Position numbers and translations under genes: made by a program
The notes under the pieces: generated by a model
Told to the model about the DNA's origin: nothing
Database searches by the model: none
The model's input: only the letters and a program-made list of their open reading frames with translations
Shown here: one piece after another, positions 23,881 to 34,741 of the stretch
Layout of the letters: every line of letters starts with the position of its first letter
Position numbering within the stretch: the stretch's first letter is position 1
DNA from: Pseudopyrenochaeta lycopersici
Lineage: Eukaryota > Ascomycota > Dothideomycetes > Pleosporales > Pseudopyrenochaetaceae
Length of the DNA: 64,000 bases
Assembly: GCA_003313425.1 (NCBI GenBank)
Contig: NHZP01000012.1
Coordinates: forward strand, 930,001-994,000
Direction of reading: 5' to 3'

Positions 23881-24478
23881 ATGCGCTTCAACATCTTCAT
23901 CTCCACCCTCATCGCGCCTTCGGCTGTACTTGCATCCATGGCGCTGGAGCTGCGACAACAGGCTCTTGTCCAGCCGGCCCCATGCCTACGCGTCACTCCA
24001 GAGCCTAGTATGAAAGAAACAAAGGCACGGTCTAAAGCTTTCGCAAAGGCATTCACCTATGATAAGAATGTCACTGCGGCTTTCGAGTTTATTGTTGAGG
24101 ATTACATCGTATGTGTCAGATCGCTCTGCGTCGCTCCCTGTACACTTAAGTGCAAATGTTAACCCAGCTGGTCTTTGGTAGAACCACAACCCGATGGCTC
24201 AAAATGGCTCTGAATCCGCTTGGAACCTCATCGTCCCTTTCTGGGAGGCAAGTGAGATTATTCCCATCAGGACCGCCTACAGCCACCCGTATGCTTGGCT
24301 GGATTATAACATCACCGGATTTGGGCCGGTAGTGGATCGCTTCAGGTGGGAGGGTGGTTGTGTCGTTGAGCACGTAAGATTCGACAAGGTTGCTATAATG
24401 AAGCGTTGCTAATCATGTTTATAGTGGGATGTGGGAGAAGTCTTCCCAGAAATTAGGGGAAAGACTAGATACTCATAG
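23881..24478 (+). CDS. Small secreted SnoaL-like protein
   Basis: Three exons, 23881-24108, 24182-24373 and 24425-24478, give 157 residues. The introns (73 and 51 nt, donors GTATGT and GTAAGA, the second with a GCTAAT branch-like site) join EDYI to NHNPMAQNG and VVEH to WDVGEVFPEI. The N-terminus is a typical signal peptide cleaved near VLA-S (about residue 19). The core motif EDYINHNP and the C-terminal R-x-E-x-x-x-V-E-H-W-D are the hallmarks of fungal secreted SnoaL/NTF2-fold proteins related to polyketide cyclases. These bind or cyclise small hydrophobic ligands. It stands alone between a pseudogene pair and a gene-free region, so its partner pathway is unclear. Confidence 0.82.
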
Positions 24479-27400
24479 CCAAACATTGCCTAGTAGTCCA
24501 ATAACGGAATCTGAGAAGGGTTTTATTATACGAGTAAGCTGAAAGACCGGATGTTGGCTTACTAGGGTACATTTTATCAACTATCCTGTGACTTGCATAG
24601 TAGCCTGGTGGAAGAATCTGCGGATTGGCAACGTGATGTTCATCTGTTGATTAGAATAAGCAATTGTTAAATCTAACGTACCAAATAGTAGTTATAGCAA
24701 AACTCATCATTTGAATATGGAATCTAGTCTATCCTCCCGAATTCTCCGTGTAATTGTTCAATTTAGCGGTAACTACCGTTCCTTGTCACCGAAAGATTAG
24801 ATGAGATGCACCTCAGTAGGACCAGCAAATGTACCACCACGCATTCCAATCAGCCCACCATGCAGTATCAAAAATTACTGACTAGCTACGTACATGCGTT
24901 TCATACAATTTAATGCCTTTCAATTGAGTTTTGGGACCACCATTTTCCGCTTGCAGTAGATCCTCCTGCGGCACTGTCGCGAGAAGACAAGTGCAACTCT
25001 GCAAACGGCTCATCCCCGCTGGCTGGACTGCGGAAGCTTGAAGAGCGCATCCCTTAGGTTAACAGAAGATTTATACGATATATGATATATACAAAGATCA
25101 ATTCAAGGTGCGTGATGTGGCCCGGACACGAATGTGTTGAAGGAGGCGAGAGACAATTGCGAGGAATTGCAGAAAGAGACAGGGTCCTGTCATTTTGGCG
25201 CAAGGGGCATAGTTCTGACTAGATACAGTTCCTCCGGATACATGAGAAAAATATTGAAGATCCCGGACAGATGGACTTTTGATGCGAAAACTCCTGAGAT
25301 CACAGCCACAGATTCGGTGGCGTTTTCGAAAGTCTCGTGCGCCAGACTCGCGATGTGGCTTCATAAATGTTATCTAAGTCGCAAAACCAAACGACTCACA
25401 AACATATATCAAGCAAACCGCAGCATATGGAAGGTTTTGAAATAAAAACATTTTGCCTCGGGCTCTGTTCACCTATGCATGATGAATCTGATCATTGCCC
25501 GAGGCTCTGAGATTCCCTCTACTTGGATACCAATATCCTGCTAATCTACAAGACTTACTCAGCATATAGAGCTGTGTTCTGCGTGGGCGATATGGTCAGT
25601 CTTATTTGCTTGAACAATGTAGTCCATAAGATTGTCCTAGAGCTTGATTAGCGCGCCATAGCACCCAGTAATTCCTTTCGTGATCATTACAATCCTTTCA
25701 AATTCCCTTGCCCTCTACAACAGGGATTTCCATAGCATTAGGTTCGTGAGAGATGTTCTGAGCCAGAATATTCAAGCACTGGAGCATGCTCTCGTCGTGC
25801 ACCTCGACCGCCAAGGAACAGCACAGGATCGTTCCATCCTATGAGAAAGGCCCCATACCGAGCCGTGGGCGCGTCCCGAAGCTAAGGTACTTCCCTTTCG
25901 CGCCTACCCATAGTAGCATTGAGTTTTCATGATCATGTGGATGAAATTCAACGGGAGGCAGGGGATCCACGCTTCTAATTCATCAAATCATCGGATGAAT
26001 AGCTGTCAAATTCACAGGTACCGCCATTGGCCCAGGCGGATACTACTCTGAGTGCTAACATTACGGATTGAGCCAGCCTAGAAATCGAGCCACTGAAGAG
26101 TAGAATTTGGTCACGAGTCCTATAATGCTGTGTACACGAAGCAATTGTTCTCTGTCTCGGAGAAGATGATATGCAGAGAGCCTTGAAGGATGCCTTTTGC
26201 CGTAGGTATGAGGATTGTTTCATGGTGGGGGCAAGGCCATCGTCGCTGACAAGGAGAACATCTGTTTTGAAGTCAAGCATAGTCGCCGATAAGGTTGTAT
26301 TACGTTTATATGTCCCTAGTACTTATTCTATTTACCGAGTAGCTTATTACTCTTATTATGACTTACTTTATGTCAGGGACTATATGTGGTTCACTGACAT
26401 AGGAAGGCTAGTTGGGTAGTAAAGAGTGTATTGCGGTAGTTCGATTGACAAATCGCTGCCGAGTAGCGATGGAGCGCTGCCCTCTTAAATATCCTTGCTG
26501 CACCCAGCCTAGCCTGGGCCACTATGGGCCAGGCCGGCCCGGGTCAACCCATGGGGCTGACATTTTAGTGCCTGGTTTCACTCCTTTTTTATTGACCTTT
26601 TGTAAATGTAGACTTATGATATAAAACCCTGATTTAACAATATTACATAACATATTATAAACTAAGTGGAAACTATATTGCGGTAGAAAACATGGTGTTA
26701 AGCTTAAGAGGGCGTTAAAGTAGATCATGTAGTACGATTGGTTGTTTGGTTGGTAATTATTCTCGTGCTGAGGATAGGGGTTAAGCCCCCATTCGAGGCC
26801 TTTCGTAAAGCGTGTAGGTCGTGTTAAGCTATGGATTTATAACGTGCCAGTCAATTATCAGGAGAATATGTGTAAGATAGCAGAGCCAAAGAATAATCTG
26901 ATGGACCGCCACTAAATAACCACGCAACTAAAAGATTTGGCGGAGATTTAGTATCGAGCTAGTTGAGACCAAGCAGTCCTATGGGTATTCCTCTACAATA
27001 GCCTTATAGCATAAAGATTAAGTAAGGATATAGATAGCTTAGTTTTACTTTTGTAAGTCTTTTATACTTCGAGGTTCCATCCAGCGTTAGGAAACTTCTA
27101 AAGTACATTCGGGAATTATGTGTTCAATCTATAATCGAATACGTTTACTTTACCTAGCACTATAGCACTATATCTACTACTGTGGATCTGTAAAACCTAT
27201 TGCCTTTGCTTTTAGAAAATTATACTCCCAACACTATATCTACTATACTACAGAGAACACCCTCCCCTGCGTACTCTGCTAAAAAAGGTAATTTCCTATC
27301 CTATTCGGGCTGGGTTTACCTTAGGCTTAGTAAGGGAATTTTAATAACATGAGATAATAACGAAAAGAAAAATAGACTTTTATCGTACTCTTGCAATTCT

Positions 27401-27887
27401 GCGCATAGCTGCTCACATGATCCAGTTGCCTAGACCAGCAAAGGCTTAGGCTTGAAGATGCCGCTTCTCGCCAAGGATGGCGTCCAAGCTATTCTATTCA
27501 GCTCGCGCTGTTCTCAAATCTTCGTCCCCGCCACTTAACAAATTGTTTGTTGCCAATCGATCTCGTGCAACTATTATTTCATAATCGGTGCTATCTTGTA
27601 GACGGGTGAATAGTCATGGATAATTCTAACTAACGATTATATCTAGTCTGCATCGACATCACGAGGGCGAGATTTCGCTCATTTCAGCTTGATTTTGACT
27701 GCTCGCAGTTCAGCAAAATATAACGCTTCTTATGGCAAGATACCACTGCAAACAGTAGAATATAGCTCACGACTCGGATATGCGCAGTGCTCCTGCATTA
27801 ATTACTATTCACTGTTTCGCATAGAATCGACTACAATCTTAAGTAACTATTTCCGTTCTCTCAACCCATACCCACTTCTGGCCTACT
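24479..27887. other. Long gene-free region with AT-rich island
   Basis: No recognised gene. From roughly 26.3 to 27.4 kb the sequence is TA-rich with many short A/T runs, as seen in RIP-mutated repeats. A small GC-rich imperfect inverted repeat built on GGGCC lies at about 26.51-26.57 kb. The 14-mer CACTATATCTACTA occurs at 27166 and 27232. The last 200 bp is the leader of the HET gene. Confidence 0.45.
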
Positions 27888-30407
27888 ATGGACTACCCTT
27901 CGTCAGACGCCTCCGAGGAGGACGACATGCCCGCCACTTACGGCCTGGAAGCCTTCGACCTCGACTATCAGTATGACCGCTACGCGTCGAATCCAGTCGC
28001 CGCTCGTATATTTGGCCTCGCACCGCCAGAGAGGAACACGGGTGCACTACAGCCCATCGATCTTAATGACGGCACTTTCTTAGGAACTTCAATATTGAAG
28101 ATCGGGATCATGATTGGAATCTCTGCCGCGGCGCTTAACTCGTTCGTTTGCTGGGTGCTACGGTGGCTCGTGGGTAGGCTTGCGCGGCGCTTTTCGTGGT
28201 CGTGGTCTTGGTCCTGGTATGCAACGGTGGCTATCCATGTGATTTTGATGGTGCTGTCTGATTTGCCAGGGTGGAGTGGATTTGTGCTGAATCTGTACCG
28301 ATTCCTACGAGGCAGACGAGATGCGGACATGAAGATGTTGGATAGGAGGGGTGCGATTATGATGGTGTATTTCTTGGCGGTGCTCGCTCTGCTCGTCGCG
28401 AAGACGTTCGCATGGGTTTTGCTCAAACCGATAGGGTACGTGCCAGCCGTGGTCGCGTTTTTGTACAAATTAGGTTTGCTGGACTTTGTCTTTGCGTATG
28501 CTGCCGCGGCTAGAGAGCGGGGTTGGCTTATGTGGATGAGTTTGAAGAGCCGGTGCAGAGTGGCATATCAAGAATATAGCAAGAAACGTGGACAGAGCGA
28601 GGCAAGCGCGGTGTATGAGTATCAGAAGGCCTCTTCGGGAGAGATACGGTTAGTAGAGTTGCAACGGGCACATCCTCTAGCCAGATTAAGGATTCGGCTT
28701 CAAACATGTTCTCTCCGTAACAGTCCCTGTTTTGAGGCGATATCGTACACCTGGGGCGATCCTAAAGCGACGCACTCGATCACGGTCGATAGCGGATCGA
28801 TATCAATCAACCGTAACGCGTTCAACGTGCTGCACGCTATGGCTCCCGCTTGGGGGTCACGCCTGATATGGATAGACTCGGTCTGCATCGACCAGCGCGA
28901 CAATGAAGACAAGAACCACCAAGTCGCACTCATGGCAGATATTTATCGGCGTGCGAGTAGGACCCTGGCATGGTTGGGCGAACCAGCTGATGCAGAGTAC
29001 GCGATCCTACAACTAAGGCGGCTGAGGCAAGTGTTGGCCGCAGGCGGTCGCGAGGCGCAACAAGAACTCGACGTATTGACACAGAAGGCACTGGCTCTGG
29101 ATAGCTACCAGCATTGGCGCGCTCTGGCCGGCCTGCTGACGCACCCATACTGGACGCGCTTGTGGATCGTGCAGGAAATCGCCGTGTCGAGGGATATCCA
29201 CATCCTGTACGGCACGCACCGCATCCCAATGACCGCCGTAACCGAGGCCGTGGAGCGGGTGTGGGCGAGCAAGACGCGCGACCGCATCATAGAAGCGCCA
29301 TGGAAGGGTGGCGCCGTGGATGCCCGCACCATAATCAATCATCTGAACATCAAGGTCACGGCGGGCATACGCCGTCTGATCGGCCAAGGCGTGTCCCCAG
29401 AACTTCGCGAGGTGGTCAAGATGACGTTTTTCTTCGATGCTACGGACCCGAGGGACAAGATCTTCGCCTTTTACAATATCTCCAGATTGGAAGAGGAGAC
29501 GTTGAAGGCTGACTACCGCATGCCCCTGAAAGATGCCTACACACAATTTGCTGCCTACTTTATGCAGAAGCACTTTAATGAAATGGTTTTCATGGCCGGC
29601 CACTGCCAGCCGCGACAGCATGCTGACCTGCCCTCCTGGGTCCCAGACTTCACAGCCAGCGGTGGCGACGCCTCACAGTTTCCTACCCCTCGTACCGGGC
29701 CAAAACTACAGGACCCATACACAGCATCTGGTGACGGAGTAAATATTAAACCGCGTGTTAAACTTGCGCCAAATGACCGTATCCGCGTTCATGGCCACTA
29801 CATCGACCGCATAGAGTACCTCACAGCAACTGCCATAGAGCAGACGTGGGACGAGACTTATGACGGCGTACCGCGATCCGCTCTACACGCATGGCATGCC
29901 AGCGCCGTTGCACTCGCACTCGCCCACACACCAGATCGGTACCGCAGCTACGACGAGTCACGACGGCAGGCGTTTGTGCGCACGCTGGTTGGGGACCGCC
30001 GCAACGGCACCGGCGCAAGGGCACCCGTAAAGTACAAAGGGTATTACAGGCACTGGGTCTCGTTTCTGACCACATCAATCGAATCCAGCCGCTCGCTAGA
30101 TGCCATTCAAGTAGACGATGAGTCCGAGGACGCTATCGCCGCTCAGGAATTCAATGGTGCCGTTGTAGCCGCAACAAGGCATAAGAGGTTCTCGGTCACA
30201 AATGGTGGGTATATGGTGCTTGTACCGCGAGAGGCTGGTGTTGGGGATATTGTCTGTGTTTTCCAGGGTATCGAGGTACCTTTTGTATTGAGGCCCGTTC
30301 CTAGTGCTGTTGAGACGTATGAATTAGTCGGGCCGTGCTACTGCCATGGAATCATGATGGGGGAGGCGATTATGGACAGCGAAGCTAGGGATTTCTTAAT
30401 CCAGTAA
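27888..30407 (+). CDS. HET-domain protein with N-terminal membrane region (HET-1)
   Basis: Intronless gene of 839 residues. About residues 64-210 contain several hydrophobic segments (GIMIGISAAALNSFVCWVL, IHVILMVLSDLPGW, MMVYFLAVLALLVAKTFAW and following), suggesting membrane anchoring; a tandem S-W run (FSWSWSWSWY) precedes the second. The HET core starts near residue 281 (FEAISYTWGDP), with LIWIDSVCIDQRDNEDKNHQ and IYRRASRTLAWLGE, the three blocks defining this TIR-like domain. The long C-terminal part ends with a PREAGVGDIVCVFQG strand and CYCHGIMMGEA, typical of fungal HET proteins. The family triggers incompatibility cell death on non-self contact. The N-terminal helices are unusual. It is convergent with HET-2. 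Confidence 0.92.
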   Translation: MDYPSSDASEEDDMPATYGLEAFDLDYQYDRYASNPVAARIFGLAPPERNTGALQPIDLNDGTFLGTSILKIGIMIGISAAALNSFVCWVLRWLVGRLARRFSWSWSWSWYATVAIHVILMVLSDLPGWSGFVLNLYRFLRGRRDADMKMLDRRGAIMMVYFLAVLALLVAKTFAWVLLKPIGYVPAVVAFLYKLGLLDFVFAYAAAARERGWLMWMSLKSRCRVAYQEYSKKRGQSEASAVYEYQKASSGEIRLVELQRAHPLARLRIRLQTCSLRNSPCFEAISYTWGDPKATHSITVDSGSISINRNAFNVLHAMAPAWGSRLIWIDSVCIDQRDNEDKNHQVALMADIYRRASRTLAWLGEPADAEYAILQLRRLRQVLAAGGREAQQELDVLTQKALALDSYQHWRALAGLLTHPYWTRLWIVQEIAVSRDIHILYGTHRIPMTAVTEAVERVWASKTRDRIIEAPWKGGAVDARTIINHLNIKVTAGIRRLIGQGVSPELREVVKMTFFFDATDPRDKIFAFYNISRLEEETLKADYRMPLKDAYTQFAAYFMQKHFNEMVFMAGHCQPRQHADLPSWVPDFTASGGDASQFPTPRTGPKLQDPYTASGDGVNIKPRVKLAPNDRIRVHGHYIDRIEYLTATAIEQTWDETYDGVPRSALHAWHASAVALALAHTPDRYRSYDESRRQAFVRTLVGDRRNGTGARAPVKYKGYYRHWVSFLTTSIESSRSLDAIQVDDESEDAIAAQEFNGAVVAATRHKRFSVTNGGYMVLVPREAGVGDIVCVFQGIEVPFVLRPVPSAVETYELVGPCYCHGIMMGEAIMDSEARDFLIQ

Positions 30408-30837
30408 AGATCGAGCTACCGCGATAAGAAATGCAGGCTATAATATTTCACAGTGGAAACTAAACCATTAATGTAAGCTGCTCAGCAGCAAGAATCGAAG
30501 GCATTGCTTATGGAACTTACCTCCTGCTAATGATCATGCAAGAAGCCGAAGTTATCCATTTTCTCAGGAAACGAATCGAGAGATGTGAGGCATCGATGTG
30601 TAGACAATATGGTGGCATCGATATGGTCGATTTCAATTGAGTATATCCACATGTGATCCCCTAGTAGCTAATTGTCTATCATTTATGACTTACACGGATC
30701 GTAAGGATACTGAACCCCTTCCCACGGCTTGGAGACCACATAAAAAGCAGGTAGGGTAACGTGATCAATCAGTTCCGGTACGACTATGCCTGCCGCAATT
30801 GTAGGGGGAGCTAGCTCGTTTCCTTGAGACAACTCAA
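30408..30837. other. Intergenic region between convergent HET genes
   Basis: The reverse frame 30683-30892 overlaps the end of HET-2 in another frame and continues as ELAPPTIAAGIVVPELIDHV. It may be an alternative HET-2 C-terminus or chance. Confidence 0.4.
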
Positions 30838-32964
30838 CTAGATAATATGCCATCTCCCCATATCCCCTCTCAAACAACAATGCTCCTTCCACCCGTCCCC
30901 AAATCCCCCCTTCTCCCGCTTTTCGAAATCTTCCCTGTCATGACATCCCACATATGCAAATCCTGTAATCCTATGAAATCTCCTTTTCGTTTCCCCCTCC
31001 ACCTCTTGCAAACTGATATGGATCCCTAGCTCATTTAAGGGATCGTCTACCTCCCTCATCACCGCGCACCTTACCATGCCTGGGATAATGGCCACGGTAT
31101 CCCCAACCTGCAGCATCGGTGTCGCCACCCCCGCAAACCCTTTGTCTGTAACGAAGAATTTCCTTCGTCTCACAATCGGCAGAAGTGCGTCGTGGAACAT
31201 TTTCTGCGCACTGCCGTCAACCTCGGGCGCCCGGCCCATGAGAACCTCCCAAGCTTGAGGATACGACGAGCAGGTTTGGGCATCTCCGTTTCGAATACCG
31301 ACGAGGGTGCGCCATAATGGTTCTCGTGAGGCAGGGCAGTGCGTGGATATGAGAGATTCAACTTCGTGGAAGCGATCGGTGTAGTATTTGCGATCGCCCT
31401 CGACTATGGATATTACGTGCGTGATTGTTCCGAAGGAGACTCCAGAAGCAGAGAGAGTAGTTTGGTCGGTTGAAATGCTTGTGTCTTGAGCCCACGACCA
31501 CGTGGCATTGCTACAGCTGCCGCGAAGAAAGACGGGATTATGCTCGTCGTGGAAGTCGGCGGAGACGGTGAAGTCGGCGACCCAAGATGGGATTGATGTT
31601 TTGAAGTGACGCGTTTGCCAGACTAAGCCTAGAATAGAAAGTCCTTCAGGTTCGTGTTGGATGATGTAGGCCATTGTGGGAACGAAGGTCCACTCTGGGG
31701 GTTTGTGATCTGAAGAAAAGGAGTCATTATTTGGTATGAAGAAGTTTGTAGGGAGTAAAAGTTCATTGGATACGGGGTACATTACCCCAAACGCAAAATG
31801 ATCTTGACACTTACAATCAATTGGTATAACCGCACGTGCCTCTTTGCTAACCAGACCCAGGATACCGTAGATCTTATCTCTCGGGTCTGTGGAGCGGAGA
31901 TTCATCGTTCCCTTGAGGATGCCTGTAAAGGTCAAAGTCTTCTGACTGATCGCTACCGTCCCACGCGCATTCATCAAAAACCCACAATAATCCATGGGCA
32001 CCCGTCTATTCAATTCCAGCCGGCGCCAGAACACCTTCGCATGCGGCGCTTCGTAAGAGTTATGGTCCATGACTTCTGCGCGAGCCGTCCACAATGACGA
32101 GTTCGTTCGGACATCTTCGCATAAATGGGAGACATCCGTGTGACCTGTATATGGCAAGAAGTCATTACCGAACGCCGACCGCAATCCGCTAAGAATACGT
32201 TCTTCTAGTGAAGCTTTTGGATTGACGGGGCGAGGTCCGGGCGGGTGATTCATCACCTGGTCGACCCAGGAAGGCTGGAATGTCTCCTCGACAGCCTTGC
32301 AAACTAGCTTGTCGTGCTCTGCCTGCATAGTGTCCACCCCTTCGTTGAACTGCGCCCACGCAGACCAGAATGAAATCCAGTGCACCCAGACACTACCGCA
32401 CCCGACCTTAGGATTCTCTTTGGGATTCCATCCTAACACGAACTCCTGCACGACCCAGATCCGCGTGAACCAATCTCTATACATTATCTCCATGAAATTC
32501 ACCTGAAATTCATACGTCTGCCATGCTTGCTTGTCAAACTTTTCAATCGTTTTCATTGCGCTTTCAGTCTCCGGCGTTCCCGGACCGAGCCAGACCAAGA
32601 CGCCCGATGCCAACATGTAGATACCCTGCATCATCTTGATCTGCGACACCTTCTCATCCATGTCTTCCTGATTGATGCAGAGCGCGTCGACCCAGAGGAC
32701 CCGATTGGAGTCGACTTTCCGCAAATGGCGGAGGGCGCAATCCAGATTCGGCGTGATGGACATGCGATGCTCGTTCAGAAACAAGTGACTAGAGGGTGTC
32801 GGCGGCCCCCAAACATAGGATAGAGCTTCATACTCAGGAGCTTCATCGAACCAAACATTCTCTAGCGATCCATGGAGAGGGTCATCGTGGTTCTGCGCGG
32901 GGGATAAAACCAAGCGACGGAACTGGCGGCGCTTAGTATCAAGGGGCTCATACATAAAAGACAT
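30838..32964 (-). CDS. HET-domain protein (HET-2)
   Basis: Intronless gene of 708 residues. The HET domain starts near residue 44 (YEALSYVWGPP) and includes VLWVDALCINQEDMDEK and IYMLASGVLVWLGPG, followed by the usual W-F-T-R-I-W-V-V-Q-E block. In contrast to HET-1 it has no membrane region and starts directly with the short N-terminal lead typical of stand-alone HET proteins. A TDPRDKIYGILGLV motif lies in the middle. The end (RITGFAYVGCHDREDFEK...) corresponds to the family's Y-V-H-G-x-M element but is diverged and followed by an odd cysteine-rich tail; another frame reads more smoothly from 30892, so a late frameshift or an unrecognised intron is possible. Probably cytosolic, acting in vegetative incompatibility. 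Confidence 0.9.
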   Translation of the reverse strand: MSFMYEPLDTKRRQFRRLVLSPAQNHDDPLHGSLENVWFDEAPEYEALSYVWGPPTPSSHLFLNEHRMSITPNLDCALRHLRKVDSNRVLWVDALCINQEDMDEKVSQIKMMQGIYMLASGVLVWLGPGTPETESAMKTIEKFDKQAWQTYEFQVNFMEIMYRDWFTRIWVVQEFVLGWNPKENPKVGCGSVWVHWISFWSAWAQFNEGVDTMQAEHDKLVCKAVEETFQPSWVDQVMNHPPGPRPVNPKASLEERILSGLRSAFGNDFLPYTGHTDVSHLCEDVRTNSSLWTARAEVMDHNSYEAPHAKVFWRRLELNRRVPMDYCGFLMNARGTVAISQKTLTFTGILKGTMNLRSTDPRDKIYGILGLVSKEARAVIPIDCKCQDHFAFGVMYPVSNELLLPTNFFIPNNDSFSSDHKPPEWTFVPTMAYIIQHEPEGLSILGLVWQTRHFKTSIPSWVADFTVSADFHDEHNPVFLRGSCSNATWSWAQDTSISTDQTTLSASGVSFGTITHVISIVEGDRKYYTDRFHEVESLISTHCPASREPLWRTLVGIRNGDAQTCSSYPQAWEVLMGRAPEVDGSAQKMFHDALLPIVRRRKFFVTDKGFAGVATPMLQVGDTVAIIPGMVRCAVMREVDDPLNELGIHISLQEVEGETKRRFHRITGFAYVGCHDREDFEKREKGGFGDGWKEHCCLRGDMGRWHII

Positions 32965-34741
32965 ATTGTGCTTTCTAGGCTAGCTCACGATGTTACGGGG
33001 AGGAGAGCTCAGAAGGAGATGCGACGGCAACTACATCAATGACTCAATGTTCAGCTGGAGGGCATCTACGTTCGAGAAGGCAATGGTTCAGGTTGCACAC
33101 AGCGTCCGTGCGCGTGATGCTTTGTGTTTTTCACGGAACGCTGTAGATCTCTGCAGTGCGTCTCTATGATATTGTCGCGAGTATCTAATAGCATCTAGTG
33201 TAAGCTATATTCTGCTCTGCTGTGGAGCTGGTAGCTGGTCCTGCTATTGTTGTTGCATTTGCGTTGTGGATGATTGTTGATAGGGCTTGGCAAAAGTGGC
33301 AGGCTCTGGCCGATTCGTGGAGTTCCACGGTCTGTACTATTCATCGTGATAGGGACTAGCGCATGTCAGCAATACGAGGTCGAAGTTAGATAATATTATC
33401 AGTGGCTCGGGTCCTATTCTGGTTCTTGCTGGAAGTCCGCGCCCGTTGCTGCAGGTTTGATCTTGCCCCAGGGTTGATCTTGCTCTTTTTCCAAGGCCTC
33501 ATGCTGGCCCGCCAAACCACTTGCGTACAGTGAGAGTCTCCTCCAGGAGGATATTCGAACATTACTTTCACGACTAGATTTATCAAAAGGTGCTGAATGT
33601 TTAGTTCACGTAAAAGCCTCTTAAACTTTTCAAAGGCAAGTTCTTTTGTGCCCAGACATCGAGACGCACGTTCCACCTCAGCAGGGCTGCGCGAAGGGGC
33701 TTCTGAAGAATCAACAAATTGCGGCACAGAAGGTCATTTATTGCTGGAAATGTTGGATTCAACATCCAGTGGTCGAATGCAGGGAATAAAAAAAGTGCGA
33801 CATTAAAAGACATAACTTTGTGGGCCTTGATCGCAATTGCGTTCGGTCATCGCAATTGCGATGAGACCCATCAGGTGAGTGGGCACAAAGCGCCCTCTGA
33901 TTTGTTCCCGGCATCGGAACCATGCTCGGCATTGCCTCCACGTGATCTGTAAAACGCCGAAACCCGGAGATCTTTCTTATAGTGCATGAGTGCTGCAGTT
34001 TAAGACCAGGTCTTTGATATTTGTGGTTAAACAGGCGTAACGCCATGGAGCTTTGGCTTGAAGCAGTTGACGGGACCAATTGTGCCTACCTAGCTTAAGA
34101 GCAAGGATTACAATGTAAACAATAGGCTGAGAGGATATGACGGTTCGCATCCCAGAGACTGCTTTGCGTCAGATTCCACTTTTATAGCGCCGATGGTATG
34201 GGTAGCGTCGATAACAATATCCTCTTAAATGCAATCACGCCTCAGAACAGCGTGTCTCGATCCCTTTTTGGCGTCTTCTACGCCCTCTTCACTGCGAGAG
34301 CATCTTCACAATGAAGGTGCATCATCATCAACAATGATACTGAAGCACATTCTCATCTTTGAACCAAGTCAGTTATACTCAATAGATTTGATATACAAGT
34401 TAATTGATATTGTGCTTAGAAGCTTGATGGTACTTTGGGCATCTGACAAAGAAGAAGGCTGGCAAACGCACGTAACGGTCATGGGTCTTGATTTCGATCT
34501 ACAACTCCCTTTCCACAGAGTACGGCCACACGAACTTGAAAAATGACAACAGCCCACAACACCACTACGACGAGACCACTGTTTAGAACGAAAGATGCAA
34601 ACGCGAAACACGAACGACTTGACACAAAGACATGTGGGTATAGAACGACTGATACCAAGAGCATCCATTCCGTAGTCTTCAAGGACTGTTCGACTGCTTG
34701 TCTGCTGCGCGTCTGTTATTTCCGATCATGGCGAGACGGGA
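32965..34741. other. Gene-free stretch
   Basis: Promoter side of HET-2 and 3' flank of the membrane-protein gene. It contains a perfect 18-bp palindrome at 33847-33864. Short frames on both strands are unrecognised. Confidence 0.45.
33847..33864. repeat. Perfect 18-bp palindrome with adjacent partial copy
   Basis: TCATCGCAATTGCGATGA is its own reverse complement. The core TCGCAATTGCG occurs again immediately upstream at 33831-33841. It could be a dimeric regulator site or a hairpin; no gene start is close by, so its role is open. Confidence 0.6.

Noticed and set aside
26740..26840. tRNA-like stretch with a TTCGAGGCC segment
   Set aside because: No matching A box or foldable cloverleaf could be traced around it.
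29013..29621. 202-codon reverse frame inside HET-1
   Set aside because: A shadow of the HET-1 coding strand, which carries clear domain motifs.
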